From: a virus
Reading direction: 5' to 3' (one strand)
Length of the DNA stretch: 20,864 bases
IMG/VR virus record: IMGVR_UViG_3300032288_000988
Coordinates: 1 to 20,864 of that record
The notes under the pieces are model-generated. The model was given only the letters and a program-made list of their open reading frames with translations. It was not told the DNA's origin and did no database searches. Below are positions 12,718 to 20,826 of this stretch, in pieces (the stretch's first letter is position 1; each line of letters opens with the position of its first letter). Both the position numbers and the translations under genes were made by a program.

Positions 12718-13632
12718 TTAGGTCGAGCCAGACGAGCCGAAGATGCCCAGCGGGTCAGACCAGCCGAAACTGTAGCGCTCGCGGGCCTTGTAACGGACGT
12801 TGCCCGTATCAAAGTCTCCATCCATCGAGTTCTGCATCGGCGTACGAACGAAGTGCTTCAGGCCGTTCGGGACATCCGTCAGGAGGAACCAGCCGTTCGG
12901 ATCCGTCAGGAAGTGGTTGACCGTGTAGCCTTCCGGAATGCTGCCCATCGCCTTCAGCGCGTTGATGTCATTGTCCGTCGTGCCGACACGGAGTTCCGTA
13001 TCCAGCAGACGCTTAGCAACGAACATCAGGGCCGGGGGGACGACCAGCTTACGGGGCTTGGCAGCGATCAGCAGGCCGCGTTCGTCGGTCCAGCCAGCAA
13101 TCTGAATGACAGCCGCCTCGAGGGAGGTTTCGTTCAGGTCTGCCTGAGTCGTAAACGTGTTGCTGTTGGTGCCACCAGAGACCAGCGGATGCGCCGTATT
13201 GCACAGCGAAACGCCGTCGCCACCGTTGTAGCCGGACGCCTGAAAGGCGTTGTTCAGCACGGAAGCGCCCTTGACCTGCTTGGTGTACGCCATAGCACGG
13301 GCCAGCGCCTTGGTATAACGAGCCGACAGGCTGTCATACAGGTTGTCCTCGACCGCCTCTTCGGTGATCGAGAAACCAAGGGCGATGGTCTCGTGGTTGT
13401 AGCGAGCCGTCCAAGCTTCCTGCGCGTTGTCGTAGGAAATCGCGTTACCTTCCGGCTTGACCGGGGCAGCGCTGAAGCCCGAAAGCTTCGTTTCCTCTTC
13501 AAACGAACGCTCGGAGGTCTCGGTCTCGTAGACTTCCTTGTGCTCTTCGCCGTAGCGAGCGTACTCCATGCCGAACAGGGCATTCAGGCCGGGGAGCAGT
13601 TCCTTAAGTAGTTGTGCGCGTGAAATAGCCAT
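12718..13632 (-). CDS. Major capsid protein, Mu gpT-like
   Basis: 304 aa. The start MAISRAQLLKELLPGLNALF leads to GMEYARYGEEHKEVYETETS, then a loop-rich FSAAPVKPEGNAISYDNAQE and HETIALGFSITEEAVEDNLY. These are the pattern of Mu gpT-like major head subunits in uncultured phages. The middle has LARAMAYTKQVKGASVLNNA, and the C-terminal half has AAKPRKLVVPPALMFVAKRL and NHFLTDPNGWFLLTDVPNGL. The protein forms the capsid shell. A strong ribosome binding site (AAGGAGT) overlapping the upstream stop fits high expression, and the gene ends in its own terminator. Length is normal for the family. The order scaffold, small protein, decoration, capsid is typical. Confidence 0.9.
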   Translation of the reverse strand: MAISRAQLLKELLPGLNALFGMEYARYGEEHKEVYETETSERSFEEETKLSGFSAAPVKPEGNAISYDNAQEAWTARYNHETIALGFSITEEAVEDNLYDSLSARYTKALARAMAYTKQVKGASVLNNAFQASGYNGGDGVSLCNTAHPLVSGGTNSNTFTTQADLNETSLEAAVIQIAGWTDERGLLIAAKPRKLVVPPALMFVAKRLLDTELRVGTTDNDINALKAMGSIPEGYTVNHFLTDPNGWFLLTDVPNGLKHFVRTPMQNSMDGDFDTGNVRYKARERYSFGWSDPLGIFGSSGST

Positions 13633-13642
13633 TAGTTACTCC

Positions 13643-14239
13643 TTAGACGCCAGTGGCGCGCTGGTACTGGTGCATACCCCAGTTCCACTTGACGATCACT
13701 TCGGTATAGCTGCCCGAAGCGTTGGTCGTTTCAGCGACAACGTCGATAACACGAACCGGGAACGTGTTGGTCGTAGCCGTGGTCGCATTAACTGCAACCT
13801 TGGAATCGCCCGTGACCGTCGAACCAGAGTTCTGGACGAGGACCGCGTTCTCACCAACTGCCGAACGAGTCACACCACCAATCGTCGTCGTGGCCGAGAC
13901 CACAGCAACCTTGAACAGCGTGTCCGGATCATCGGCAACATAAGCCTGCGCGTCCGACGTAACCGTCGAAGCGGGCCAATACTGCGTGAAGATCTTCTGG
14001 TTCGTCGAAGGGTTCGTGTACGACACGCCGAGGAACACACCGACCGGAGTCGCTGCATCCGTACCCGCGTCCTTATCCAGCGTACCGCTGGAATTCAGCT
14101 TGACCACATCGCCATAAAAAATATCCGTGCCAGACCCGCTAGCAATCGGAATTTGCCGAGTAGAGCCCGAGAAAACCTGACCACCGATCAGGTTAACCGG
14201 GCGAAGCCCATAAGGGGCGCTCACCGTAGGATAAGCCAT
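13643..14239 (-). CDS. Head decoration-like structural protein
   Basis: 198 aa, starting MAYPTVSAPYGLRPVNLIGG and continuing with the beta-rich segments GSTRQIPIASGSGTDIFYGD, VGVFLGVSYTNPSTNQKIFT and a C-terminal VIVKWNWGMHQYQRATGV. I recall this protein immediately upstream of gpT-like capsid genes in many uncultured phages, usually named structural or decoration protein. Thr/Ser/Val-rich strands without long helices fit a capsid surface protein. It has a good site (AGGAG) before the ATG and lies 10 nt before the capsid gene. A role in stabilising the capsid is inference. Confidence 0.87.
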   Translation of the reverse strand: MAYPTVSAPYGLRPVNLIGGQVFSGSTRQIPIASGSGTDIFYGDVVKLNSSGTLDKDAGTDAATPVGVFLGVSYTNPSTNQKIFTQYWPASTVTSDAQAYVADDPDTLFKVAVVSATTTIGGVTRSAVGENAVLVQNSGSTVTGDSKVAVNATTATTNTFPVRVIDVVAETTNASGSYTEVIVKWNWGMHQYQRATGV

Positions 14240-14253
14240 TGTAACTCCTAAAT

Positions 14254-14706
14254 TTATTTAGACCCACGACCGAAGCTTGTCGTGCTACGCTTCTCGTTAA
14301 AGAGCGGCATACGCTTGTCTTCGGTCTTCATGAAGTTATTGTCCACGGCCTCCATCTGAGACTGAGCCTGTGCGCCGTAGTACCGGGCACGCTGGTCCAT
14401 CATCTCTTCAGGGGCCTTGCACAACACCAACCCGCCAATCTCGATATTGTCCTTGTAGCGACTATTCGGATCGGCCTGCAGCATAAGTTCTGGATGGTCT
14501 ACTGCCTTCACAGGCTCCCACCCTTCTCTCAACTTTGCGGACATGTTCGTGGGGTCATTTTGTCCCATGAAACTAATCCGGATATACCTGAACACCCATC
14601 CCGCTTGGGGCTTGGGCATTGGCAGGGTTTCAGGCGGTGCCCACTGCTGCTTACGCTGAGCGGCTTCCCGATTCTCTACTTCACGAGCCAGACGACTATC
14701 AGCCAT
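14254..14706 (-). CDS. Conserved protein between scaffold and head genes
   Basis: 150 aa. The start MADSRLAREVENREAAQRKQ is a charged helix. The core has GWVFRYIRISFMGQNDPTNM, SAKLREGWEPVKAVDHPELM and IEIGGLVLCKAPEEMMDQRA, and the end is a basic tail (RSTTSFGRGSK). I recall the same protein in this exact position in related uncultured phages, without a function. It overlaps the scaffold-like gene by 8 nt. A capsid assembly or minor head role is inferred from context only. Confidence 0.86.
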   Translation of the reverse strand: MADSRLAREVENREAAQRKQQWAPPETLPMPKPQAGWVFRYIRISFMGQNDPTNMSAKLREGWEPVKAVDHPELMLQADPNSRYKDNIEIGGLVLCKAPEEMMDQRARYYGAQAQSQMEAVDNNFMKTEDKRMPLFNEKRSTTSFGRGSK

Positions 14707-15661
14707 TGTTCTTCTCCAGTTTCATCATTTCCTTTGCGTACGCTTCGTTCGACAGACCCAATCTACGGGCTATCGCAACTTGCGTCGGTGTCAGGCGAAC
14801 CTGACGTGGCGCGGTTGTCCGCGTTGCCGGAGCAACAACAGTAGCTGCTTTGGCGCGAGGAGGAGCAGATCCCTTGGGATCCTCGACCTTCTCCTGCGTT
14901 TGAGTCGGCTCTTCCTCGAAATACTCGGGGAATCGCTTCCTCATGGTCGAATCAACTCGGTTGTAGTAATCGTCGCTTCGCGGATCTACGCCCGACCGGA
15001 CTAGCTTTTCATGCAGACCCAGCGCGAGGGCAGTCATCTCCTCGTCACTACCGAACCAAGTATTCCGACTACGCCAAGACTCTGCCTTGGGATCGACGGT
15101 TTGGGCCGGAGCCTGTGCCTGTTGTACCTGTTTTACAGGTTTCTCCTCTTCTTGTAAAGAGGGTTTGAACTTCTGATAGCTCTGCAGCTTGATCTTGGCA
15201 TCCGTCAGGGCTTCCTGAGCGTCCGCGATCTGTCCGGCATCCCCGGACTCATAAGCCTGTTTAAGCTTATCCTTCGCGTTAGCAAGATCATTAGTAGCAG
15301 CCTTGGTAACCTCCTCAACGAGGACCTTCTCCCCTCGCCCAAGGCGTTCCTTCAGCTGCTTATTCTCTTCATAGGCCTGCTGTGCAACACGGAGGGCCTC
15401 CTCCTTTTCCCGGTGTGCACGCTCCTTCTCCCGACGCTCGTCGTGCCAGACCCGCTTCATCTGGCTCAGACGCTTCTTGACTTTCTCGGAGTAATCGTCA
15501 AGATCGTCGTTTTCGAGTTCCTCGACCAACGCCTTCGGCGCGGGCTTACGGTTGCGATCTTCTTCCGGTGTGTCGTCTACAATCTGGATATCGAGGCTAT
15601 CCTCGTCTTTCTTGCTCTCGACCTCGTCCGGAAACTTAAACTCTTCCTTATCTACTGCCAT
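14699..15661 (-). CDS. Putative scaffolding protein
   Basis: 320 aa. An acidic N terminus (VESKKDEDSLDIQIVDDTPE) precedes a long charged helix, about residues 55-150, with coiled-coil character (RLSQMKRVWHDERREKERAH then EEALRVAQQAYEENKQLKER). A Gln/Pro/Ala-rich linker and a C-terminal region with VRLTPTQVAIARRLGLSNEA follow. Highly charged, helical, low-complexity proteins between portal and capsid genes are usually scaffolds that shape the procapsid and then leave it. The C-terminal basic helix would be the capsid-binding part in such proteins (family knowledge). No protease gene is visible nearby. Confidence 0.8.
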   Translation of the reverse strand: MAVDKEEFKFPDEVESKKDEDSLDIQIVDDTPEEDRNRKPAPKALVEELENDDLDDYSEKVKKRLSQMKRVWHDERREKERAHREKEEALRVAQQAYEENKQLKERLGRGEKVLVEEVTKAATNDLANAKDKLKQAYESGDAGQIADAQEALTDAKIKLQSYQKFKPSLQEEEKPVKQVQQAQAPAQTVDPKAESWRSRNTWFGSDEEMTALALGLHEKLVRSGVDPRSDDYYNRVDSTMRKRFPEYFEEEPTQTQEKVEDPKGSAPPRAKAATVVAPATRTTAPRQVRLTPTQVAIARRLGLSNEAYAKEMMKLEKNNG

Positions 15662-15672
15662 ATTAATTCCCC

Positions 15673-16056
15673 TTATGCGCGGCTAATGCCACGAGGATCC
15701 TGCACGATAGCCTCAACGGTATCGTCGTTGATGATGCGGAACTCGGTTCCGTGAATCTTGATGCGCGTACCGGAGTACGCTCGAGTCAGAATAAAATCAC
15801 CCACCTTGCACCAAGGGCCGTCCGGAAAGCGCGTAGCGTCCTTGTAGGCACCGGGACCCACCTTGACGACGAACAGGACGACAGTCGTCTGCTCCTCGAC
15901 TCGAAGGGTCTCATCTGCCTTGATCAGGCCACTCTCCCCGTACTTCTCCTCGATGTTCGGCACCATGCACAACAGCTTGTACCCCGCCGGGTCCGGCAGT
16001 TGCTTCGCCTTCTCCTCTGCTGTCTTCTGCGTCTCCGAGACGTCGATATTACTCAT
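15673..16056 (-). CDS. GroES-like co-chaperonin (Cpn10 fold)
   Basis: 127 aa from ATG 16056, chosen because GGAG lies 7 nt upstream. An ATG 3 nt earlier or one at 16080 would add a few residues. After a charged 30-residue start comes GYKLLCMVPNIEEKYGESGL, then TLRVEEQTTVVLFVVKVGPG, CKVGDFILTRAYSGTRIKIH and FRIINDDTVEAIV. This is the Cpn10 order: beta start, mobile-loop region, VxxVGPG, VGDxVLxxxYxGxxI, and the final IxxDDxxAxV. GroES caps the GroEL chamber. Phage versions such as T4 gp31 help fold the capsid protein. The position between portal and scaffold supports a capsid-folding role (inference). It overlaps the upstream gene by 8 nt. Confidence 0.85.
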   Translation of the reverse strand: MSNIDVSETQKTAEEKAKQLPDPAGYKLLCMVPNIEEKYGESGLIKADETLRVEEQTTVVLFVVKVGPGAYKDATRFPDGPWCKVGDFILTRAYSGTRIKIHGTEFRIINDDTVEAIVQDPRGISRA

Positions 16057-16246
16057 CATCACTCTCCAGCTTTTTTGCAAGGTCTAGTATTAGATCCTTG
16101 GCGAAGTCGAGACCCTGAACGACTCCACAAAGGCGTTGATATTCGGGATAGTCACTGACTTTCCCGGCCACCAAACATTCTTCAACAACTTTGCGCTGCT
16201 CGAGGACCTTGCTGGTCAGGTACTCAATAGCGGATGAATACTGCAT
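16049..16246 (-). CDS. Small helical conserved protein between portal and co-chaperonin
   Basis: 65 aa, starting MQYSSAIEYLTSKVLEQRKV, then the segment EECLVAGKVSDYPEYQRLCG, and ending LDLAKKLESDDE. It is acidic and entirely helical by appearance, probably a small coiled-coil protein. It starts 8 nt after the portal stop and overlaps the co-chaperonin start by 8 nt. I recall a similar small protein at this position in related phages but know no function. A portal- or scaffold-associated factor is possible (inference). Confidence 0.8.
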   Translation of the reverse strand: MQYSSAIEYLTSKVLEQRKVVEECLVAGKVSDYPEYQRLCGVVQGLDFAKDLILDLAKKLESDDE

Positions 16247-16254
16247 AAATCTCC

Positions 16255-18708
16255 TTATTCGCGGGTTCTAGGCGGTCTGTTCGCCATCTCCCGTGTCTTG
16301 CCAATGTCGATACCCATGCGGACCCCTTCAGTGTGAGTCCGGTTGTCAGCCTCTTCCTCTCTGATCTCAAGTTCTTTGGACTTGATGAGGAAGTCCTGCT
16401 GATCCTTCTGTACCTTACGCTGCTGCTCTGCGGCTTTGATCTGCGAATCGACCTGCATCTGAGCGGCCTTGCGATCCGCCTCCTGCTTCTTGATCTGCAG
16501 GTCCTGCATCTGCATTTGCACGAGCGGGTCCTGCATCTGCTGTGCGGCCTGCTGGGCTTGAGCCTCGGCCACATCCTTCTGGAGGAGCTTGGCTGCAGCT
16601 TGGGCGGCAAGCTGGGAAAGCTCGACCTCGATCTGGGCAGGCAGCGTGTTCTCTCCGTCTTCGGTTGGCATCGGGGGCAACGCGGCACCCAGCTGCTTCT
16701 CGATATCCCGGCGATACTGGAACGCAACGTGCTCCATGATGTGTGCTTGGGCAGCGGCCAAGAGCGCCTGCGCCTGTGGGTTCTGGCCCATCTGCGCAGC
16801 AATCTTTGGGTCTTGCAGGAACGAGGTATGCACCGCAAGGTGCGCCTCGTGGTCCTGATAGATGAACGCCTTGACGGGTTTGCCGTTGATGATCGCCATA
16901 TTCTCCGACACCGGGTCCACCGGCTTAAGATCTTCTGGAGTCGGGATAATTTTGCTCGCGTTCTTTACACCGAGGTTCTCAATCATCTGCCGGTGCAGGT
17001 AGGGCAAGTCATAGATTTGCGGAGCCGTCTGCGACAACTGCAACACGGCTTGATACTGCACGACCCGCTGCGACATGGTCGCCGCGTTAGGATCCGACAC
17101 CGGAATCACATCGACTACGCTATAGTCGGCCTGCTTGGCCTTCTTGTTGCCTACCTCAGGCTGGTAGTCATAGTCATCTGGCGTGTTATCACGAATGATG
17201 CTGGCGAGGAGTTTGAACTCCTGCTTCATCGTGTAATGGATGCGAGCCTGCACCGCCGACATGACCTTGAGTACGCGCTCGAGGATGGCAAGCGTCGTAC
17301 CCACAGGGGCCTGAGCCGACATGTCGTTGACCTTGAGGTCCGCAACCGCTGCGAACCTGCGACCGTCCTCGACCACCTTGTCCATCAGCAGCGACAATGT
17401 CTGGCTTGGCTCCTTGTACGGGAGCGGCAGGATGTTGTCCTTGATGGCACCGCTTGGAAGATCTACGTCCCTGAATTCTCCGGGTGCGATGGGGGTATCG
17501 TCACCCTTAATGCGCAGGCCGCGACTCTTGAGGCCACCGGGGAGATTAGCCAGAGTGCCCGCGTCAATAAGTTGGCGGAGCAGGGACGTAGCGGCCTTAG
17601 AGTGTCCACCGATAAGGTGAACGAGGCCAAAGTAGTAGAACCCGAAGCCGGGAATGTAACCATAGTGAACGAAGTGCTGCCGCTTCGCCTTCAGGTTATC
17701 GCCTTCGAGCCAATTCCGTCGAATGGCGAGCACCGTCTGCGTCCCCTTCTCAATCGTTACGACGTAGGGGAGGGCGATGCCCGTCTCATTATTATCCTCG
17801 TCCACGTCCGGGTATCCCGGCAAGTCGAGGTTCACATGCATCTCAAGAATCTGGAACCGATTGTCAATAGACGTAGAGAACCCCTGCTCGAGGGCCTTCT
17901 GCTTCTCGACCTCGTCCATGACTGACTGCGGTTCGCCAAGGTCTACATCACGATAGAACCCCGCCACCTGCAGCTTGCGCAGCTCGTTCTTGGTCTTGCG
18001 CATCCGGTGCGTAACCCGCTCCGCCGACTCGAGGTTGCTCGCACCGTACGGCACGACGATATCTTCAGCCGGGATGAACACCGCTGTCTGCCGCTCGAGC
18101 GACGGGTCGTAGTAGATCTTCTTGAAGGAATTGCCAGACAGGCACAGCGAGATGAGCATGCGCTCATGCTCCGGGCGATATTCCTTCATCACCTCGGTCA
18201 GCTCATAGTTCATATCGTCCTGCACACGGACAGCAGAGTCGATCTTGTCCTGCGTCTCCTTGCCGATGATCTTGGCCTTGACCGGGCCCATCGCCGGGAA
18301 GGTCTCCATGATCGTCTCAGCTTGGAACTTGACCGCGCTCTCCATGAGCAGGGGGTGGAACACACCGCATGCACCGGGCCACGGCTCCGTCCGGTCCTCG
18401 TACTTGAGGCCGAGCAGCTTCAAGCCGTCTACGTATACGTTTAGCCAGTCCTTGCGACTAGCCAGATCTTGGTCGTACTCGCCCAGCAGATCACCAGCCA
18501 GCGTCGCCAGCTCCTGCTCCGACATATCCTCCGCAAGATTGGCGTCGAACGCGCCGTTTGCCTCCGCACGGGGGGTCAGATCAATCTCGAGCCCATCAAC
18601 GCCAAGGGTCATCTCCTCAGGATTGACGACCTCAATTTCGATCTCGGGACCTTCATCCAGCGACCCAAGGCCCATCGGGGCTTGATACAGTGACGGTTCG
18701 ATTGCCAT
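16255..18708 (-). CDS. Portal protein (P22 gp1-like)
   Basis: 817 aa, close to the length of large P22-type portals. The acidic N terminus (IEIEVVNPEEMTLGVDGLEI) precedes the portal core with LGLKYEDRTEPWPGACGVFH, PLLMESAVKFQAETIMETFP, ISLCLSGNSFKKIYYDPSLE and the wing/stem region with FGFYYFGLVHLIGGHSKAAT and LRQLIDAGTLANLPGG. The last about 150 residues are an Ala/Gln-rich long helix (AQAQQAAQQMQDPLVQMQMQ onward), equivalent to the barrel helices that project into the capsid in P22. The portal forms the dodecameric DNA entry ring for the terminase. An AGGAG ribosome binding site precedes the start. It follows the large terminase by 10 nt. Confidence 0.92.
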   Translation of the reverse strand: MAIEPSLYQAPMGLGSLDEGPEIEIEVVNPEEMTLGVDGLEIDLTPRAEANGAFDANLAEDMSEQELATLAGDLLGEYDQDLASRKDWLNVYVDGLKLLGLKYEDRTEPWPGACGVFHPLLMESAVKFQAETIMETFPAMGPVKAKIIGKETQDKIDSAVRVQDDMNYELTEVMKEYRPEHERMLISLCLSGNSFKKIYYDPSLERQTAVFIPAEDIVVPYGASNLESAERVTHRMRKTKNELRKLQVAGFYRDVDLGEPQSVMDEVEKQKALEQGFSTSIDNRFQILEMHVNLDLPGYPDVDEDNNETGIALPYVVTIEKGTQTVLAIRRNWLEGDNLKAKRQHFVHYGYIPGFGFYYFGLVHLIGGHSKAATSLLRQLIDAGTLANLPGGLKSRGLRIKGDDTPIAPGEFRDVDLPSGAIKDNILPLPYKEPSQTLSLLMDKVVEDGRRFAAVADLKVNDMSAQAPVGTTLAILERVLKVMSAVQARIHYTMKQEFKLLASIIRDNTPDDYDYQPEVGNKKAKQADYSVVDVIPVSDPNAATMSQRVVQYQAVLQLSQTAPQIYDLPYLHRQMIENLGVKNASKIIPTPEDLKPVDPVSENMAIINGKPVKAFIYQDHEAHLAVHTSFLQDPKIAAQMGQNPQAQALLAAAQAHIMEHVAFQYRRDIEKQLGAALPPMPTEDGENTLPAQIEVELSQLAAQAAAKLLQKDVAEAQAQQAAQQMQDPLVQMQMQDLQIKKQEADRKAAQMQVDSQIKAAEQQRKVQKDQQDFLIKSKELEIREEEADNRTHTEGVRMGIDIGKTREMANRPPRTRE

Positions 18709-18718
18709 TTAGAAACTC

Positions 18719-20242
18719 CTAGTAGTACGACTTGCGCCGACTACTCTTGAATGCTTTCATTTCTTCTGGCTCATCGCTTGGTAGCCTGATGAACCCACCT
18801 TGTCTAAACCTGATCAACGCCAGCGTCGCTGCGTCCACTTGGTCGTCGTTGCTGCCACTCGGGAAGTCATTACACTCCTCAATGACCTCCTGCGCCCACC
18901 GATGCTCCGGTGCCCACACGATGCCCGACCTGAACAGGTCCGACACTGCGTTCACACGACTGATCTTGTCCTGCCCGCGACCGGGCGTGAACTCACTGAC
19001 CGGGACCCCCATGCGCCGCATCTCCTGATAGAGTGCCGCACCGTTGGACTTCTTTTCTACAATAAATGAGTCCGGCTCCCAGTCCTTGTACTCCTGCAGC
19101 ACAAGCTCCTTCAACTCAGGGAACTCAAGGCGCTCCTTAATAGAGTTCAGGAGGATGATATTATAGTTGTTAACCTCTTCATTAAAGAAGACCCCCCACG
19201 TCTGCAGGGCATTATAGTCGGCACGGTTGGTCGCCTCCTGCGCTGCGTCGAGGGACATGATGATGAACTCGCAGCTCGGCGGTCTGTCTCCCTCCCACCG
19301 CTGCCACCACTCCCGTTTGATGAGTGCCCCCTCTTCCGACACGGGATTCTGCTCGTACTGCGCCATCCAGTACCGCACGTCCATCGAAGCCTTCTTGGCG
19401 AGCAGTTCCTCAATCGACCAGAACTCAGGCCACAGCGGTTTCTCATTCAGAATGGCCGGGAACTCCACCACCTCCCACTCGTCCGCGTCGTCATTCTTCG
19501 TCATATGGCTGACGATCTGACCGGTCAGGTCCATCTTGGACCACCGGGTCATGACCACGATGATCGCGCCTCCGGGCATCAGTCGCTGTACGGGGCCTGA
19601 CTGGAACCACTCCCACGCGGGTTCAAAAACCTCCGCACGGTTCTGTTTGGCGTCCTGCTCCGAGTGAGGATCATCAATAATAAATAGATCAGCGCCACGG
19701 CCAGCAAGAGCACCGCCAACACCGATAGCGAAATACTCACCATTAAAATTAGTACCCCATCGGCTAGCAGATTTACTATCCGCCTGCAGCTCGACTTGAG
19801 GAAATATGTCATGGTACAGGTCACTCCCGACCAGATTACGCACCCTTCTACCGAAATTCACCGCCAGATCGGCAGTGTGGGACGCCATGATCACCTTTTT
19901 ATGCGGGTATTTGCCTAGAAACCACGCTGGAGCGAGGTACGATATCATCTCGGACTTGCCATGACGTGGGGCAATGTTGACGATGACACGTTTCTTCTTG
20001 CCTTCAGCGATTTCTTCGAAGATTCTAGCCAGTTTCCGGTGGTGAGGACCCACTTTGTAGCCCGGATAGACATGGCTGATGAAGTCTAGGAACGATTCAC
20101 GCCCCTGAATCTTGGCTTTCTCGCTCTGATACGTCTTCAGCAGCTCTAATGTGCGGCGTTTCTCCTTCTCCTGCATAGTCGGCAGGGCTGCTTTCAGCTT
20201 CGCGAGGTCCGCAGGGGAGAATTGAGGGGCTACTTGCTGCAT
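18719..20242 (-). CDS. terL: Terminase large subunit
   Basis: 507 aa. The ATPase domain shows Walker A APRHGKSE (91-98), Walker B LFIIDDPH (186-193; catalytic acid Asp191 or Glu195) and a coupling motif VMTRW (230-234). The nuclease domain has the expected acidic residues: SLDAAQ (Asp332), VEKKSNG (Glu396) and DDQVDAATLAL (Asp466/467 and Asp470). A linker with QYEQNP precedes the nuclease. The enzyme docks on the portal, pumps DNA into the procapsid and cuts concatemers. The start is 2 nt after the small-subunit stop without a clear ribosome binding site, so translation is probably coupled. Length and motif spacing are normal. Confidence 0.96.
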   Translation of the reverse strand: MQQVAPQFSPADLAKLKAALPTMQEKEKRRTLELLKTYQSEKAKIQGRESFLDFISHVYPGYKVGPHHRKLARIFEEIAEGKKKRVIVNIAPRHGKSEMISYLAPAWFLGKYPHKKVIMASHTADLAVNFGRRVRNLVGSDLYHDIFPQVELQADSKSASRWGTNFNGEYFAIGVGGALAGRGADLFIIDDPHSEQDAKQNRAEVFEPAWEWFQSGPVQRLMPGGAIIVVMTRWSKMDLTGQIVSHMTKNDDADEWEVVEFPAILNEKPLWPEFWSIEELLAKKASMDVRYWMAQYEQNPVSEEGALIKREWWQRWEGDRPPSCEFIIMSLDAAQEATNRADYNALQTWGVFFNEEVNNYNIILLNSIKERLEFPELKELVLQEYKDWEPDSFIVEKKSNGAALYQEMRRMGVPVSEFTPGRGQDKISRVNAVSDLFRSGIVWAPEHRWAQEVIEECNDFPSGSNDDQVDAATLALIRFRQGGFIRLPSDEPEEMKAFKSSRRKSYY

Positions 20243-20244
20243 AG

Positions 20245-20790
20245 TCAGGCGGCGTGGGAGTCAGAACCAACGTCCAAGACCTTGTATTCGACTCCATCCA
20301 AGATCGAAAGTAGTTCTTTCTCAACTTCTTCAATGGGCTGCACCTTGTGAGTGACCTCAGACCGCTTCTTGAACGCATCCACTCCGTCCACTTCGCCTAA
20401 CGCTTTCAGCGCAGCGATGCGTGCCTTGGCATCCTTGGCTTCCTCGACCTCAAGTACGAGCTTGTTCACCACGTACAACTTCAATTCACTGAGTTCATCG
20501 ACCAACATGCAGTTGGTCTGGGCAATCATGCCCGCGAGGTAAGCCATTGTTTCGTTGGGATACTTGGCAAACTCAGGACGGAACTTGGGATTATGCACCA
20601 TCTCCCGTGCAAGCACTTCAGCCTGATTGATGTTGTCTGGGCCGGGAGTCAGATCGTCACCTTTTATATCCGCGATCAGCTTGATCGTACGGATTCGCAT
20701 CTCCAGTTCCTCTGATGGCGTCAGGTCCGCAAGGGTGGCACTGGCGGGCAGAGGAACATCCTCGTCGATTTCGGGGATAAGTGGTTCCAT
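20245..20790 (-). CDS. terS: Terminase small subunit-like protein
   Basis: 181 aa from ATG 20790 (MEPLIPEIDEDVPLPASATL). The frame extends upstream to a TTG at 20826, but that triplet lies inside a promoter-like TTGACT, so ATG 20790 is preferred. The helical core has EELEMRIRTIKLIADIKGDD, KFRPEFAKYPNETMAYLAGM, a long coiled helix (DELSELKLYVVNKLVLEVEE) and GEVDGVDAFKKRSEVTHKVQ with VEKELLSILDG. I recall this protein directly upstream of terL in related uncultured phages. Small subunits bind the packaging site and recruit the large subunit. The assignment rests on position and this remembered similarity. No helix-turn-helix was clear. Confidence 0.8.
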   Translation of the reverse strand: MEPLIPEIDEDVPLPASATLADLTPSEELEMRIRTIKLIADIKGDDLTPGPDNINQAEVLAREMVHNPKFRPEFAKYPNETMAYLAGMIAQTNCMLVDELSELKLYVVNKLVLEVEEAKDAKARIAALKALGEVDGVDAFKKRSEVTHKVQPIEEVEKELLSILDGVEYKVLDVGSDSHAA

Positions 20791-20797
20791 CCCGCTG

Positions 20798-20826
20798 TAT
20801 ATATACCAAAAATCGACCTGAGTCAA
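20798..20826 (-). promoter_or_regulatory. Sigma70-like promoter for the assembly operon
   Basis: On the minus strand TTGACT (20826-20821) is followed after 17 nt by TATATA (20803-20798), with a second TATATA two bases earlier. The -35 box matches 5 of 6 consensus bases and the -10 box 4 of 6. Predicted transcription start is near 20791, which would place the terS ATG (20790) at or within a base or two of the mRNA 5' end. Confidence 0.6.

Noticed and set aside
12853-13611. Plus-strand open frame of 252 codons opposite the major capsid gene
   Set aside because: It mirrors the capsid gene and has no family features.
16333-17925. Plus-strand open frame of 530 codons opposite the portal gene
   Set aside because: It is antisense to a clear portal gene with recognisable conserved segments. 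The Leu/Arg/His-rich product looks like the complement of portal codons and shows no family motif.
20791-20826. N-terminal extension of terS from TTG 20826
   Set aside because: The TTG lies in a -35-like TTGACT, and the extension is coded by the -10-like TATATA region. ATG 20790 is the better start.
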